A stretch of 32,333 bases of DNA from Planctomycetaceae bacterium (GCA_021297795.1 JAJTGL010000026.1:1-32333), one strand, 5' to 3'; positions 23,504 through 31,851 are shown, numbered from the stretch's first letter. Made by a program: numbers and translations. The notes: a model not told the origin generated them from the letters alone.

Positions 23504-24921
23504 GCGTGCGGCGCACGGTCGCGATCGTCGGCGGCGGCGTCGCGGGCATCGCGGCGGCGGTGCGCGCGGTCGAGGCGGGCTGGCAGGTCGAGTTGATCGA
23601 GACGCGCACGAAGCTCGGTGGCCGCGCGACGAGTTTCGACGACGTGCGCAGCGGAGTCGAACTCGACAACTGCCAGCACGTCGTGATGGGTTGCTGCACG
23701 AACATCCTCGATCTCTACGACCGGATCGGTGCGCTCGGCGAGATCGACTGGCACGAGACGCTCTGGTTCGCCCGCGGAAGAGGTGCGATGGACGCGCTTT
23801 CGATCGCGCCCATCCTTCCTGCGCCAACGCACTACGGTCCGAGCTTCCTGCGGATGCGGCTCTTTTCCTGGAGCGAGAAGGTTGCGATCGCGCGGGCGTT
23901 TCTCGCGATCCTGCGCATGGGACCGCGCGGACGGCTGCGTTGGATGGGGCGGGCGTTCGGCGAGTTCCTCGCGAGCGTGCGGCAGCCGGCGCGCGTCGTC
24001 GAACTCTTCTGGGATCCGGTCGTCCTCTCGGCGTGCAACCTCCCGAGTGCCGCGTGCGAGGCCGCGCACGCGCTGAAGGTCTTCGACGAAGGAATGCTCG
24101 CGCACCGATTCGCGGGCGCCGTCGGCGTGGCGCGTGTGCCGCTCGGGCGACTGTACGGCCGCGTCGAGGAGATCGTCGCCTCGACGGGTGGATCGCTCCG
24201 GCTCCGGACGAGCGCGAAGGCGTTCGCGTTCGATGGAAGGCGCATCACGGGCGTCGTGTGCGACGAGGGCGTGGTGGCCACGCATGCGGTGATCGCCGCA
24301 GTGCCGCCTGATCGACTCGCGAAGCTCTGCTCCGAAACGCTGCGGGCACACGACAAGCGGCTCGCGAATCTCGAGCGCTTCACGTTCTCGCCGATCCTCG
24401 GCGTGCATCTTGCGTTTCGCCGCAAGGTGCTCGCGCGCGCGAATCTCGCGCTTCCCGGTCGCGCAACGCACTGGCTCTTCGCGCATGATGTACCCGCCGA
24501 CGCGGGCTTCGCGCAGCGGGTCGAGGCGGTGGTGAGTGCGGCGGACATGTGGGTTGGCCTGCCCGAAGAGGAGACGACGCGACGCGTGCTCGACGACATG
24601 TCGTGGGCGCTTGGTGTCCCGGTCGAGGAACTTGCTCGGGAACTCGCGTGGTCGCGTCCGGTCCTCGAGAAGCGGGCGACGTTCGCGAGCGCGCCGGGTG
24701 TCGATGCGATCCGGCCGCGTGCGGCGGTCGAGGCGGGGGATCTTCGCGGCGGGGTCGCCAATCTCTTCCTCGCCGGCGAGTGGACCGACACCGACTGGCC
24801 GAGCACCATGGAGGGCGCGGCGCGATCCGGCTACGCGGCTGCGGCGGCATGCACGGGGCAGGGCGGAGTGGTCGCGGATCTGCCGCCGGCGCGGCTCGTG
24901 CGTGCGATGCGCGGCGGGTGA
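23500..24921 (+). CDS. hpnE: HpnE, hydroxysqualene dehydroxylase (FAD-dependent)
   Basis: Flavoprotein of the amine-oxidase/phytoene-desaturase fold that reduces hydroxysqualene to squalene. The Rossmann FAD motif is at the N-terminus (VAIVGGGVAGIAAAVRAVEAG), followed by LIETRTKLGGRATSF. NCQHVVMGCCTNILDLY is a family-typical segment near residue 57. The C-terminal FAD-closing motif reads LFLAGEWTDTDWPSTMEGAARSG (split here as LFLAGEWTDTDWP and STMEGA). Length 473 is slightly above the usual ~420-450. The GTG start overlaps hpnD by 4 bp. No squalene-hopene cyclase or further hpn gene is in the window, so whether squalene goes on to hopanoids, sterols or other products is open. Confidence 0.93.
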   Translation: MSVRRTVAIVGGGVAGIAAAVRAVEAGWQVELIETRTKLGGRATSFDDVRSGVELDNCQHVVMGCCTNILDLYDRIGALGEIDWHETLWFARGRGAMDALSIAPILPAPTHYGPSFLRMRLFSWSEKVAIARAFLAILRMGPRGRLRWMGRAFGEFLASVRQPARVVELFWDPVVLSACNLPSAACEAAHALKVFDEGMLAHRFAGAVGVARVPLGRLYGRVEEIVASTGGSLRLRTSAKAFAFDGRRITGVVCDEGVVATHAVIAAVPPDRLAKLCSETLRAHDKRLANLERFTFSPILGVHLAFRRKVLARANLALPGRATHWLFAHDVPADAGFAQRVEAVVSAADMWVGLPEEETTRRVLDDMSWALGVPVEELARELAWSRPVLEKRATFASAPGVDAIRPRAAVEAGDLRGGVANLFLAGEWTDTDWPSTMEGAARSGYAAAAACTGQGGVVADLPPARLVRAMRGG

Positions 24922-24940
24922 GCGTCTTCTCGATCCGGGC

Positions 24941-24966
24941 CGGTGCCAGACCGTGCCGTGCACGCG
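24941..24966. repeat. Partial copy of the GTGCACGGCAC palindrome family
   Basis: CGGTGCCAGACCGTGCCGTG followed by CACGCGG resembles the right arm and flank of palindrome copy 1 (11595-11624) with about four bases (GGCA) missing. It lies 20 bp after the hpnE stop. Only one arm is present, so this is a remnant and no longer forms the large palindrome. Confidence 0.6.
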
Positions 24967-24969
24967 GGC

Positions 24970-25173
24970 TTACGCGTCGGAGCGCTCGTCGATCCGGGAG
25001 TCTTGTCCTTCTGCGGCCGTGTACGCCACGCGCACCGTCCGGCGATCCGGTGCACGCACCGCGTCGAGAAGCCGCGTCCGGCTCCCGTCGTCGAGGACAT
25101 CGAATCGCGAGTGCTCGTCATGCGGCGCGATGGAGTCGAGCAATCCCGCCCCCGGCCGCAGCGTCGCGCGCAT
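24970..25173 (-). CDS. Possible small protein, 67 aa, downstream of queG
   Basis: A short frame with ATG at 25173 and TAA at 24970-24972, 60 bp downstream of the queG stop and in the same frame. The translation has a balanced, protein-like composition (MRATLRPGAGLLDSIAPHDE near the start, then a pattern of DVLD, LLDAV, VRVAY) and most codons end in G or C as in the neighbours. I do not recognise it. It fills most of the 312 bp gap between hpnE and queG, which holds nothing else except the palindrome remnant. The chance of a random frame of this length in such GC-rich DNA is high, so this is a weak call. Confidence 0.3.
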   Translation of the reverse strand: MRATLRPGAGLLDSIAPHDEHSRFDVLDDGSRTRLLDAVRAPDRRTVRVAYTAAEGQDSRIDERSDA

Positions 25174-25233
25174 TCGCGCACATGCTCGCGGAAGCGGATG
25201 CGTGCCGGGTCGGATGCGTCGTCGCGATTCGAC

Positions 25234-26631
25234 TCACCCGCGGCTGGCGGGCGGGTCCTCGCCGAGGCGCTGCGCGCATGACTGGGCCGCGGCACGCACG
25301 ATCGCGTCCTCCGTGGTGTCGGCTGCGATCTCGGCGCATCGCGCGACCACGGGGGCCCGGAGCCGCGCGTCGCGCGCGGCGATCGACGCAAGCGCGAGCA
25401 GGGCGTTCCGCTTCATCATCGGAAGCGTCGCGCGCTTGATCGCGCTCGACACGACGAGCCGTGCGCGGTCAGCCTCGGTCCAACCGAGCACCTCAAGAAG
25501 ATCGATCGAATCAAGACGCGGCGCGTAGGCGGGGTTCATGCCGGCACGGCGCGATGCGCGCGTCGGCTGGCCGTGCGGACAGACCTCCTGGCAGATGTCG
25601 CAGCCGAACCACCAGTCGCCCGTCTTGCCGAAGAACTCGTCCGGGATCTCGCCGCGATGCTCGATCGTGAGGTACGCCGTGCACCGTGTCGCGTCGACCG
25701 ACCACGGCGTGATCGCCTGCGTCGGACATGCGTCGATGCAGGCCGTGCACGCGCCGCAGGGGTCGATCGCGTCGTCGTTCCCGTCGCGCGGGGGCGCATC
25801 GCTCGGCGCGATCTCGGCATCGGTCACGATCTCGCCGAGAAGGAACGAACTTCCGAGCCCCGGCCGGATGAGGAGCGTGTGCTTCCCGATCGCTCCGAGC
25901 AGCGCGCGCGCCGCCTGCTCGCGTTCGAGGATCGGATGGATGTCGCCCGTCAGGCGGGTCATGCAGCCGGGCGCCGCCTCGCGGATCGCGCGGCCGAGCT
26001 TGCGCAGCCGGTCGCGGATCACGTCGTGATAGTCCTTGCCTCGCGCGTAGCGTGCGATTCGGCCGCGCGGGCGCGCTTCATCCGCCGAAACGCGGTCGGG
26101 TCGTCCATCGTGATAGCGATCGGCCACGCTCACCACGCTGCGCGCACCTCGGACCAGCGTGCGCACATCGATCATCTCCTCCACGCGCTCGGCAAGCCAC
26201 GCCATCTCGCCATGCTTTCCGTCGGCGAGCCATCGACGCAGTTCCGCCGCGCGCGCGCTCGGTGCGGCACGCGTCACGCCGACGAGCGCGATCGCCGTGA
26301 TCACGGCGGGCAGCGACAGAGGGAGGACGAGCCAGGGTTGCGAGAAGAAGAGTCCGGGGAGCCCGTCGACCTTGAGCCCCTCGCGCGCGAACGTGCCGCC
26401 GAGCACGGGCGCGATGAAGAAGGCGGCGGCGTAGAGGACAAGCAGGGTGACGATCAGGAAAATACCCTTCACCCTTCCCGCGACGGCGACCGTCTTTCCG
26501 AGTGCGATCGCGGCGGGCGTGGCACCGGCCGCGGGGCCGCCCGCGGGCGAACCGCTCAACTGCGATGCGCGTTCGCGTTTGATCGGGCGCGGCGGCGGTG
26601 GCGGCGGGGGAGGAGGAGGAGGGGTGGACAC
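25234..26631 (-). CDS. queG: QueG epoxyqueuosine reductase with N-terminal membrane extension
   Basis: Cobalamin- and iron-sulphur-dependent enzyme that reduces epoxyqueuosine to queuosine in tRNA. The QueG core starts near residue 114 (ALVGVTRAAP, RRWLADGKHGEMAWL). It has ARYARGKDYHDVIRDRLRKL, GDIHPILERE (the Asp at the usual general-acid position), both [4Fe-4S] sets (CGACTACIDACP; GCDICQEVCPHG) and a HEAT-like end. Before the core lie a run of 11 prolines (4-14), a basic stretch and two hydrophobic helices (~57-74, ~100-119). Normal QueG is soluble and starts directly at the core, so this looks like an in-frame fusion to a small two-helix membrane protein. Start GTG 26631 is preferred because the upstream gene's terminator ends near 26706; ATG 26694 would add 21 residues. 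LGWIGK of the family reads LGAIGK. Confidence 0.88.
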   Translation of the reverse strand: MSTPPPPPPPPPPPRPIKRERASQLSGSPAGGPAAGATPAAIALGKTVAVAGRVKGIFLIVTLLVLYAAAFFIAPVLGGTFAREGLKVDGLPGLFFSQPWLVLPLSLPAVITAIALVGVTRAAPSARAAELRRWLADGKHGEMAWLAERVEEMIDVRTLVRGARSVVSVADRYHDGRPDRVSADEARPRGRIARYARGKDYHDVIRDRLRKLGRAIREAAPGCMTRLTGDIHPILEREQAARALLGAIGKHTLLIRPGLGSSFLLGEIVTDAEIAPSDAPPRDGNDDAIDPCGACTACIDACPTQAITPWSVDATRCTAYLTIEHRGEIPDEFFGKTGDWWFGCDICQEVCPHGQPTRASRRAGMNPAYAPRLDSIDLLEVLGWTEADRARLVVSSAIKRATLPMMKRNALLALASIAARDARLRAPVVARCAEIAADTTEDAIVRAAAQSCAQRLGEDPPASRG

Positions 26632-26716
26632 TCCCTCAGTATCGGCGCAATCGGCATCGGTGCCATGCGGCTTCCGGCGCGGATCGCCTGCCATCACCCG
26701 CACCCCGAACGAAACA

Positions 26717-26746
26717 GCCCCGCCGGGCGTGAGACCTCGGCGGGGC
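26717..26746 (-). terminator. Intrinsic terminator of the lipoprotein gene
   Basis: A perfect 9 bp GC stem (GCCCCGCCG with CGGCGGGGC, 12-base loop). Read on the minus strand it is followed by TGTTTCGTTCG, a short T-rich run. It lies 60 bp past the stop of the lipoprotein gene and before the queG start. Confidence 0.75.
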
Positions 26747-26804
26747 GTGGTTGTGCTGAGAGGGGTGTCTTCTCGCGGTTTCCAAACGGGGGCGCTCGGC
26801 GTGC

Positions 26805-28901
26805 TCAGTTTCCGCCGTCGCCGCCGCCACCACCGCCCGGCGCGCCGCGACCGCGCCGGCCGCCGCCACCGCCGCCGAACATCCCGGCCGCGGCTTCCTG
26901 GATCGCAGCCTGCATGGCCGTGCCAGCGGCCTCCGCCGACGTGATCTCGCCCGACTCGATCTTCGCCGCGACATCCGCCGCAGCCTTCTTCATCGCGCCC
27001 ATCAGCGGTCCCATCATCGCCTGCGCCATCGGGAGCGCCTGGGCCGCCTGCTCCTCGGACATGCCAGCCGCCTCGAGGGTCGCGCCGATGTCGGCCTTCC
27101 AGCCCGAAGACGTCTTGACGAACGTCATCTCCTTGCCGTCTGCGTCGCGGTAGACCGCGCGGTCGTCCTCGAGCGAGACCTTCTCGAGCTTCGTGACTCC
27201 GCCGCCCATGCCGCCAGCCATGCCGCCGCCCATCCCGCCGAGGTCCAGCTTCGTCGTGCCGAACTTCGCCTGCATCGCGTCGAAGAGGGGCGCCATCGCG
27301 GAGAGCAGCGGTCCCGTCATGTCCTTCATGGCCTTGCCGACCGGGGTCGAGTCATCCATCGTGGCGAGCGTCATCTCGATCGCCTTCGAGGGCTCCGTCT
27401 CGACCGCCGCGTTGTACTCGGTGACCCAGGCCTCGATGTCCTCGACGCCGCCGCCGGCGCCGCCCGACATCGAGCGCCCGCTCGAGCCCGCGCTCTCACG
27501 CGCTGGCTTGGTGGCGGTGCTCGGCTTCTCGGCGATTGCCGGAGGCGCGAGGAGCTTCTCCACGGTCATCGATTCGGCGGCCTTCTTCGTCTCACCGATC
27601 AGCGTCTTCAACTCGGCGAGCTTCTCGTCGGCGGAGGCCTCCATCGCCTCGGCCGCGGCGGTCGCCTTCTCCTTGAGCGCGGTGATCGCGGCCTCGGCCG
27701 AGGTCTTCACCTCGGCCAGCCCGGCGCCGCCGGTCGCCGCGAGCATGCGGCCCTGCGCGCCGTGACCCTGGACCTCGCTCATCTTGAGGCGAAGTTCCTC
27801 GGCCATCAGCACCATGCGCAGCGCGTCCGACGACGCGGCGTTCGAGAAATCGGTCGTCGCGGCTTCGTACGCGGCCTTCAGTGGGCCGGCGCGCTCGGCG
27901 GCGATGGACGCCATCAGTCCGTCGGCCTTCTTGCGCATGTCGCTTGCCATCTCGCGCAACTTCGCGGTGGAACCATCGACCTCGGCTCGGTAGGCCGCGA
28001 CGAAGTCGAGCGCCTCGGTGGCCGCGGTCTGCAGTCCCTTCGCATCGGAGAGCGCGACCTGCGTGAGGTTGCGCGCGCTCTCGAGGTTGTCGGCATCGAT
28101 CGCCTTCTCGCCGATGTCGCGCTGCGCCGTGCGGGAGTCGGTCTGGATCTTGGCGGCCTCCTCGACGAACGCGAGGCCGGCGACCGGCGTCGACTCGCGC
28201 GACTTGCGCAGGAGGACGGCCGCTTCGGCATCGAGTTGCGAGATGCGCGCGGCACCGGTCTCGATCTGCTCGACAAGCTGGCCGAGCGGAAGCTCGACGG
28301 CGCGCAGCGCCTCCTGCAGCGCCCGGGTTGCCTGCGCCGAGCGGGCCTTCACGGCCTCGGCTCCGCGCGTCGCGTCGGAGTAGTCGATGGCCTCGGCCGA
28401 CGCGGCGATCGCGTCGAGATCGGCGGCGATCATCGCGGCGCTCATCGCCACGCCACGCACGACCTCCTGCTCGGCCTCCATGCGGCACGCATTCGCAAGT
28501 TCCATGCCGCCGGCGATCCGGAAGATGCTCGCGGCGAGTTCCGTCGCCGACTCCTGCTGCTTCGGGGTGCCGCCCGACAGGCTCTTCGCCTGCTCGGCGA
28601 GGGCGCGCAGCGCGGCGAGCGACTCGGCGGACGGGTTGGATGCGTGCAGGGCGGTGCTGCCCGTCACGGTGTTCTCGTAGGTCGCGAGAAGGGTGTTGAA
28701 CTCTCGCTCGAACTTGGCCTGCTGCTCAAGCGCCGGATCGCCGCAGCCGGCGAGGAACGCCGCAGCCACGAGCGCCGCCAGGACGCCCTTGCGGCCACGC
28801 AGCGCGGAGCGCGACGCGGCGATTGCCAGCGCAGGGGCCGTTGCAGGGGTGGTTGCGATCGAGAGGGTCGAGCACGAAAGAGAGGAGGAGCGCTGCTTCA
28901 T
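26805..28901 (-). CDS. Predicted coiled-coil lipoprotein, 698 aa
   Basis: I do not recognise a family. A long n-region is followed by a hydrophobic segment and a lipobox, LAGC at 50-53 (Cys53), so the protein is probably lipid-anchored at the cell envelope. The n-region (Ser/Thr/Ala-rich, ~35 residues before the hydrophobic core) is unusually long, and the true start may be downstream, but no in-frame ATG is closer. Residues ~60-480 are Ala/Glu/Lys-rich helix with long heptad-like stretches and almost no aromatic residues. A globular section (~510-650) includes a strand pair around VSLEDDRAVYRDADGKEMTFVKTSSGWKAD (two halves), like a small lipocalin- or DUF-type fold. Methionine/glycine runs (GGMGGGMAGGMGGG) and a Gly/Arg tail flank it. 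It lies downstream of the CX4CH gene by 200 bp and ends at a clear terminator. Confidence 0.75.
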   Translation of the reverse strand: MKQRSSSLSCSTLSIATTPATAPALAIAASRSALRGRKGVLAALVAAAFLAGCGDPALEQQAKFEREFNTLLATYENTVTGSTALHASNPSAESLAALRALAEQAKSLSGGTPKQQESATELAASIFRIAGGMELANACRMEAEQEVVRGVAMSAAMIAADLDAIAASAEAIDYSDATRGAEAVKARSAQATRALQEALRAVELPLGQLVEQIETGAARISQLDAEAAVLLRKSRESTPVAGLAFVEEAAKIQTDSRTAQRDIGEKAIDADNLESARNLTQVALSDAKGLQTAATEALDFVAAYRAEVDGSTAKLREMASDMRKKADGLMASIAAERAGPLKAAYEAATTDFSNAASSDALRMVLMAEELRLKMSEVQGHGAQGRMLAATGGAGLAEVKTSAEAAITALKEKATAAAEAMEASADEKLAELKTLIGETKKAAESMTVEKLLAPPAIAEKPSTATKPARESAGSSGRSMSGGAGGGVEDIEAWVTEYNAAVETEPSKAIEMTLATMDDSTPVGKAMKDMTGPLLSAMAPLFDAMQAKFGTTKLDLGGMGGGMAGGMGGGVTKLEKVSLEDDRAVYRDADGKEMTFVKTSSGWKADIGATLEAAGMSEEQAAQALPMAQAMMGPLMGAMKKAAADVAAKIESGEITSAEAAGTAMQAAIQEAAAGMFGGGGGGRRGRGAPGGGGGGDGGN

Positions 28902-29101
28902 CGGATGAAACCTGCCCGCGAACGGGGTATGGGACTTCCCCGGGGCCGCAGGGGGCGGCAAACCGGAGGGCGCGGAGTGTAACGGAAGCAGGGGGCGGTC
29001 GCAGCGACGGGGCTCCCCGGTCGAGGGGTGCCGCCGGTGGATTCCCGGGGAGATCGATCCCAGCGGAATCACGCGCCGCGATGGGGGCCGGTCGGTGACG
29101 G

Positions 29102-30676
29102 TCAGCGGTCGGGGCCAGTGCCGGAGGGCGCCTCGGGTTGGCGCATGCCGGGCGGCGTGTAGTCGACGGGGTAGTCGCCGTTCCGGACGCGCATCGAGCG
29201 CACCCAGCGGACGAAGTCCTCCTGAAGACCCTTGCGCGACGAGGTCAGCGCCGGGCTCCAGCCCTTGACGTCGGGGTGCGGCCTGCGCGCCTCGGTCGTC
29301 GGGAGGGCGTACTGGAAGAGGAGGCTGTCGGTGGGCTTGTCGAAGTCGACCAGCGGCAGCGTGTCGATCTTCGTGCGCAGCAGGATCAGCAGGTTCGTGT
29401 AGCGCGTGTCGTCGTCCTTCGAGTCGCGGTTGTGGAGGAAGAGCCTTCCCCCGTCGGGACCGCCGTGACAGCGGCTGGTGGCGCAGTTGTTGATGACCCA
29501 CGCGTTGTGCACGCGCTGGCGGAAGAGGTTGAGCGACTCGGGCTCGCCGATCACCTCGATCTGCGGGTAGAGCTCGCGCGCCTTCAGCGCGAAGAGCGTG
29601 CGCACGATCTCGACCGGCTCCTTCGAGTAGAACCCGGCCTTCTCCGCGCTCTTCGCGGGGATCAGCTCCGAGTGCGAGTACTTCTCGAGCATGGTGCGCA
29701 CGAGTTCGTCCGACACCTGCATCCTCGGCGGGTCGGCGAGATCGAGCTCGTACACCCGGATGAGGTTGACATCCGACTTGGACAGGAGGTTCGAGGGAAG
29801 CTCGGGCCTCGGGTCGCGCGGGCGCGGCGCGGGGGTGTCGCCGTCCGTGCGGGGCTTCATCAGCGCGAGCTGCGCGTCCACCTCGTTCAGCAACCGCTTC
29901 GCCTCGTAGTGATTCGTCGCCTCGAGCAGGCTGTCGAGCTCGTGCTTCGATTCGGCGTACATCTTGCGGTTGTAGAGCCAGAGCGCGAGCGTGTAGCGCG
30001 CGGTGTACTGGTCGGGCTCGATCGCCGTGCGGAAGCGCTCGTAGAGCTCCTCGTCGGTCGGGTAGGGCTGCACCTCGGACACCGCCGCGCGCGGGTACTT
30101 GGTCGAGATCCCCTCGATCTCGATCGAGACGTTCTCGTAGCCATCCTCGAGGAGCTTGCCGACGAGCGTCCGACCATCGTTGAAGAGGATGCGCACGCGG
30201 CGCCCGGAAGGCCCCTCGAGCAGGTAGGTCACGCCGATCACGCGACTCTTGGTGAAGGTCTTCAGCCGGCCGCGCTCGTCGCGCAGGACGATCACCTCGT
30301 CGTTGTCGGACTCGATCGTGCCGGCGGCGGTCGACACGCGGTCGACCACGATGTAGGCGCGCTTGCGCTCCTCGACCGGCGCCGTGAGGTTGGCCGGCGG
30401 CTCCTTCGGCCCGGCTTCCGTTCCCGCGGCCTCGGTTGCCGGCGGCGGCGTCGCAGCGGAGCCCTTTTCGGGTGTAGTGTTGCCTTCGGGCGCGCCGTTC
30501 CCGTTCGCGGGGTTCTCATCCGCCGGCGAACTCGACGGGACGATCGGCGCGGGCGGCGTCGTCGGCGTCGCGGGTGCGGGTGCCTCGGGCGGCGGCGGAT
30601 CGAAAGCGACCGGGGCGCCGCGAGGGGCGCCCAGTCCGACGACAAGTGCAAGGATCGCGGGGGTCGCGAGGTGCAT
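29102..30676 (-). CDS. Exported protein with a C-terminal CX4CH haem-like motif
   Basis: A 524-residue exported protein. A signal peptide (~1-22, LATPAILALVVGLGAPRGAP) is followed by a Pro/Ala/Thr linker (~25-95). Two small beta-rich, Sm/SHi-like segments follow: one reads VSTAAGTIESDNDEVIVLRD and the next RRVRILFNDGRTLVGKLLEDG. A TPR-like helical stretch (YTARYTLALWLYNRKMYAES) leads to a C-terminal region with NNCATSRCHGG (Cys398, Cys403, His404), then a long segment resembling planctomycete cytochrome-c-like modules (PTDSLLFQYALP, HPDVKGWSP). The spacing is CX4CH rather than CXXCH. ATG 30676 is chosen because the signal peptide begins there. The gene is divergent from the isomerase gene, with 182 bp between. 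Function unknown; electron transfer or haem sensing is only a guess. Confidence 0.78.
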   Translation of the reverse strand: MHLATPAILALVVGLGAPRGAPVAFDPPPPEAPAPATPTTPPAPIVPSSSPADENPANGNGAPEGNTTPEKGSAATPPPATEAAGTEAGPKEPPANLTAPVEERKRAYIVVDRVSTAAGTIESDNDEVIVLRDERGRLKTFTKSRVIGVTYLLEGPSGRRVRILFNDGRTLVGKLLEDGYENVSIEIEGISTKYPRAAVSEVQPYPTDEELYERFRTAIEPDQYTARYTLALWLYNRKMYAESKHELDSLLEATNHYEAKRLLNEVDAQLALMKPRTDGDTPAPRPRDPRPELPSNLLSKSDVNLIRVYELDLADPPRMQVSDELVRTMLEKYSHSELIPAKSAEKAGFYSKEPVEIVRTLFALKARELYPQIEVIGEPESLNLFRQRVHNAWVINNCATSRCHGGPDGGRLFLHNRDSKDDDTRYTNLLILLRTKIDTLPLVDFDKPTDSLLFQYALPTTEARRPHPDVKGWSPALTSSRKGLQEDFVRWVRSMRVRNGDYPVDYTPPGMRQPEAPSGTGPDR

Positions 30677-30858
30677 GGGAGGCGCATGGTACGCGGGAAA
30701 CCTCTCGATGCAGCGCGCCCGTCCCGCCTTTCCGCCCGGGTTCGGTGGTAGTTTCCGGCCCCGGGCCATGTCGAGGGGAGTCCGTCCCACCGACCGAACC
30801 CGCAACCGAACGCACCAGCCCGAAGTCCGGCGCACCACGCGCCCCGAAGGAGAACGAC
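30677..30858. promoter_or_regulatory. Divergent promoter region, CX4CH protein / isomerase
   Basis: These 182 bp separate two divergent starts. On the plus side a strong Shine-Dalgarno, AAGGAG (30847-30852), sits six bases before the isomerase ATG, the clearest ribosome-binding site in the window. No confident -35/-10 pair was found. Confidence 0.45.
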
Positions 30859-31851
30859 ATGAAGCTTGGAGTGATGGCGGCCCTCTTCTCAGGCCGCAAG
30901 CTCGAGGACGTCGCCGCCTACTGCGCCGAGATCCGTCTCGACGCGATCGAACTGCCCGTGGGCGCGTATCCCGGCAAGCCGTTCTTCGATCCCGCCAAGG
31001 TGCTCGCCTCGAAGAAGGAGCAGGACCGGATCAAGGGCATCCTCAAGGATCACGATCTCGCGCTCTCCGGCCTCGCGGTGCACGGGAACCCGGTGCACCC
31101 CGACAAGAAGCACGCGGCCAACGACCACCGCGACTTCGTCAACGCCGTCAAGCTCGCGCCGCTCCTCGGCACCGACGTCGTCATCACGTTCTCCGGCTGC
31201 CCCGGTGGCTCGAAGACCGACAAGATGCCGAACTGGGTGACCTGCGCGTGGCCGCCGGACTACCTCGCGGTGCTCGAGTACCAGTGGAAGCAGGTGCTCG
31301 TCCCGTACTGGTCGACGCAGGCGCGGCTGTGCGCGCAGCACGGCGTGAAGGTGGCGTGGGAGGCGCATCCTGGTTTCTGCGTCTACAACCCCGACACGCT
31401 CATCCGCCTCAGCGAGCTGTCGATGAAGGCGTCGGGCCTGAAGGGGAAGCCGGTGCTCGGTGCGAACCTCGATCCGTCGCACTTCTTCTGGCAGGGCATC
31501 GACCCCGTCGAGAGCGCGCGTGTCCTCGGCGAGGCGGGGCTTCTCTTCTACTGCCACGCGAAGGACACCGAGCTGCATCCCCACCAGGGCCGCGTGAACG
31601 GCTACAACGACGCGCGTCCGTACACCGACGTCAAGAACCGCGCGTGGAACTTCCGCACCTGCGGCTACGGCCATGGCCACGAGTTCTGGAAGCCGTTCGT
31701 CTCGATGCTGCGGCGCCATGGCTACGACCACGTCCTCTCGATCGAGCACGAGGATTCGCTCATGTCGATCGAGGAGGGCCTCGAGCGTGCGGCGGCGTTC
31801 CTCAGCGAGGCGATCATCGAGCAGCCGGCGGCGAAGCCGTGGTGGTGCTGA
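30859..31851 (+). CDS. Sugar phosphate isomerase/epimerase-like TIM-barrel protein
   Basis: A 330-residue cytoplasmic protein of the xylose-isomerase-like TIM-barrel family (COG1082 type), whose members isomerise or epimerise sugars, inositols and similar compounds using a divalent metal. Candidate metal and acid ligands are in the expected strand ends: VAWEAHPGF (Glu ~168), LDPSHFFW (Asp and His), YCHAKDTEL (His and Asp) and LSIEHEDS (Glu). The N-terminus (MKLGVMAALFSGRKLEDVAAYC) and the AIELPVG strand match the barrel start. The substrate cannot be assigned. ATG 30859 has a strong AAGGAG six bases upstream. The C-terminus ends KPWWC. It is followed after 85 bp by a separate membrane protein gene on the same strand. 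Confidence 0.9.
   Translation: MKLGVMAALFSGRKLEDVAAYCAEIRLDAIELPVGAYPGKPFFDPAKVLASKKEQDRIKGILKDHDLALSGLAVHGNPVHPDKKHAANDHRDFVNAVKLAPLLGTDVVITFSGCPGGSKTDKMPNWVTCAWPPDYLAVLEYQWKQVLVPYWSTQARLCAQHGVKVAWEAHPGFCVYNPDTLIRLSELSMKASGLKGKPVLGANLDPSHFFWQGIDPVESARVLGEAGLLFYCHAKDTELHPHQGRVNGYNDARPYTDVKNRAWNFRTCGYGHGHEFWKPFVSMLRRHGYDHVLSIEHEDSLMSIEEGLERAAAFLSEAIIEQPAAKPWWC

Noticed and set aside
29013-29052. Terminator after the CX4CH gene (CTCCCCGG with CCGGGGAG)
   Set aside because: The 8 bp stem has a 24-base loop and no T-run, so it was not strong enough to list.
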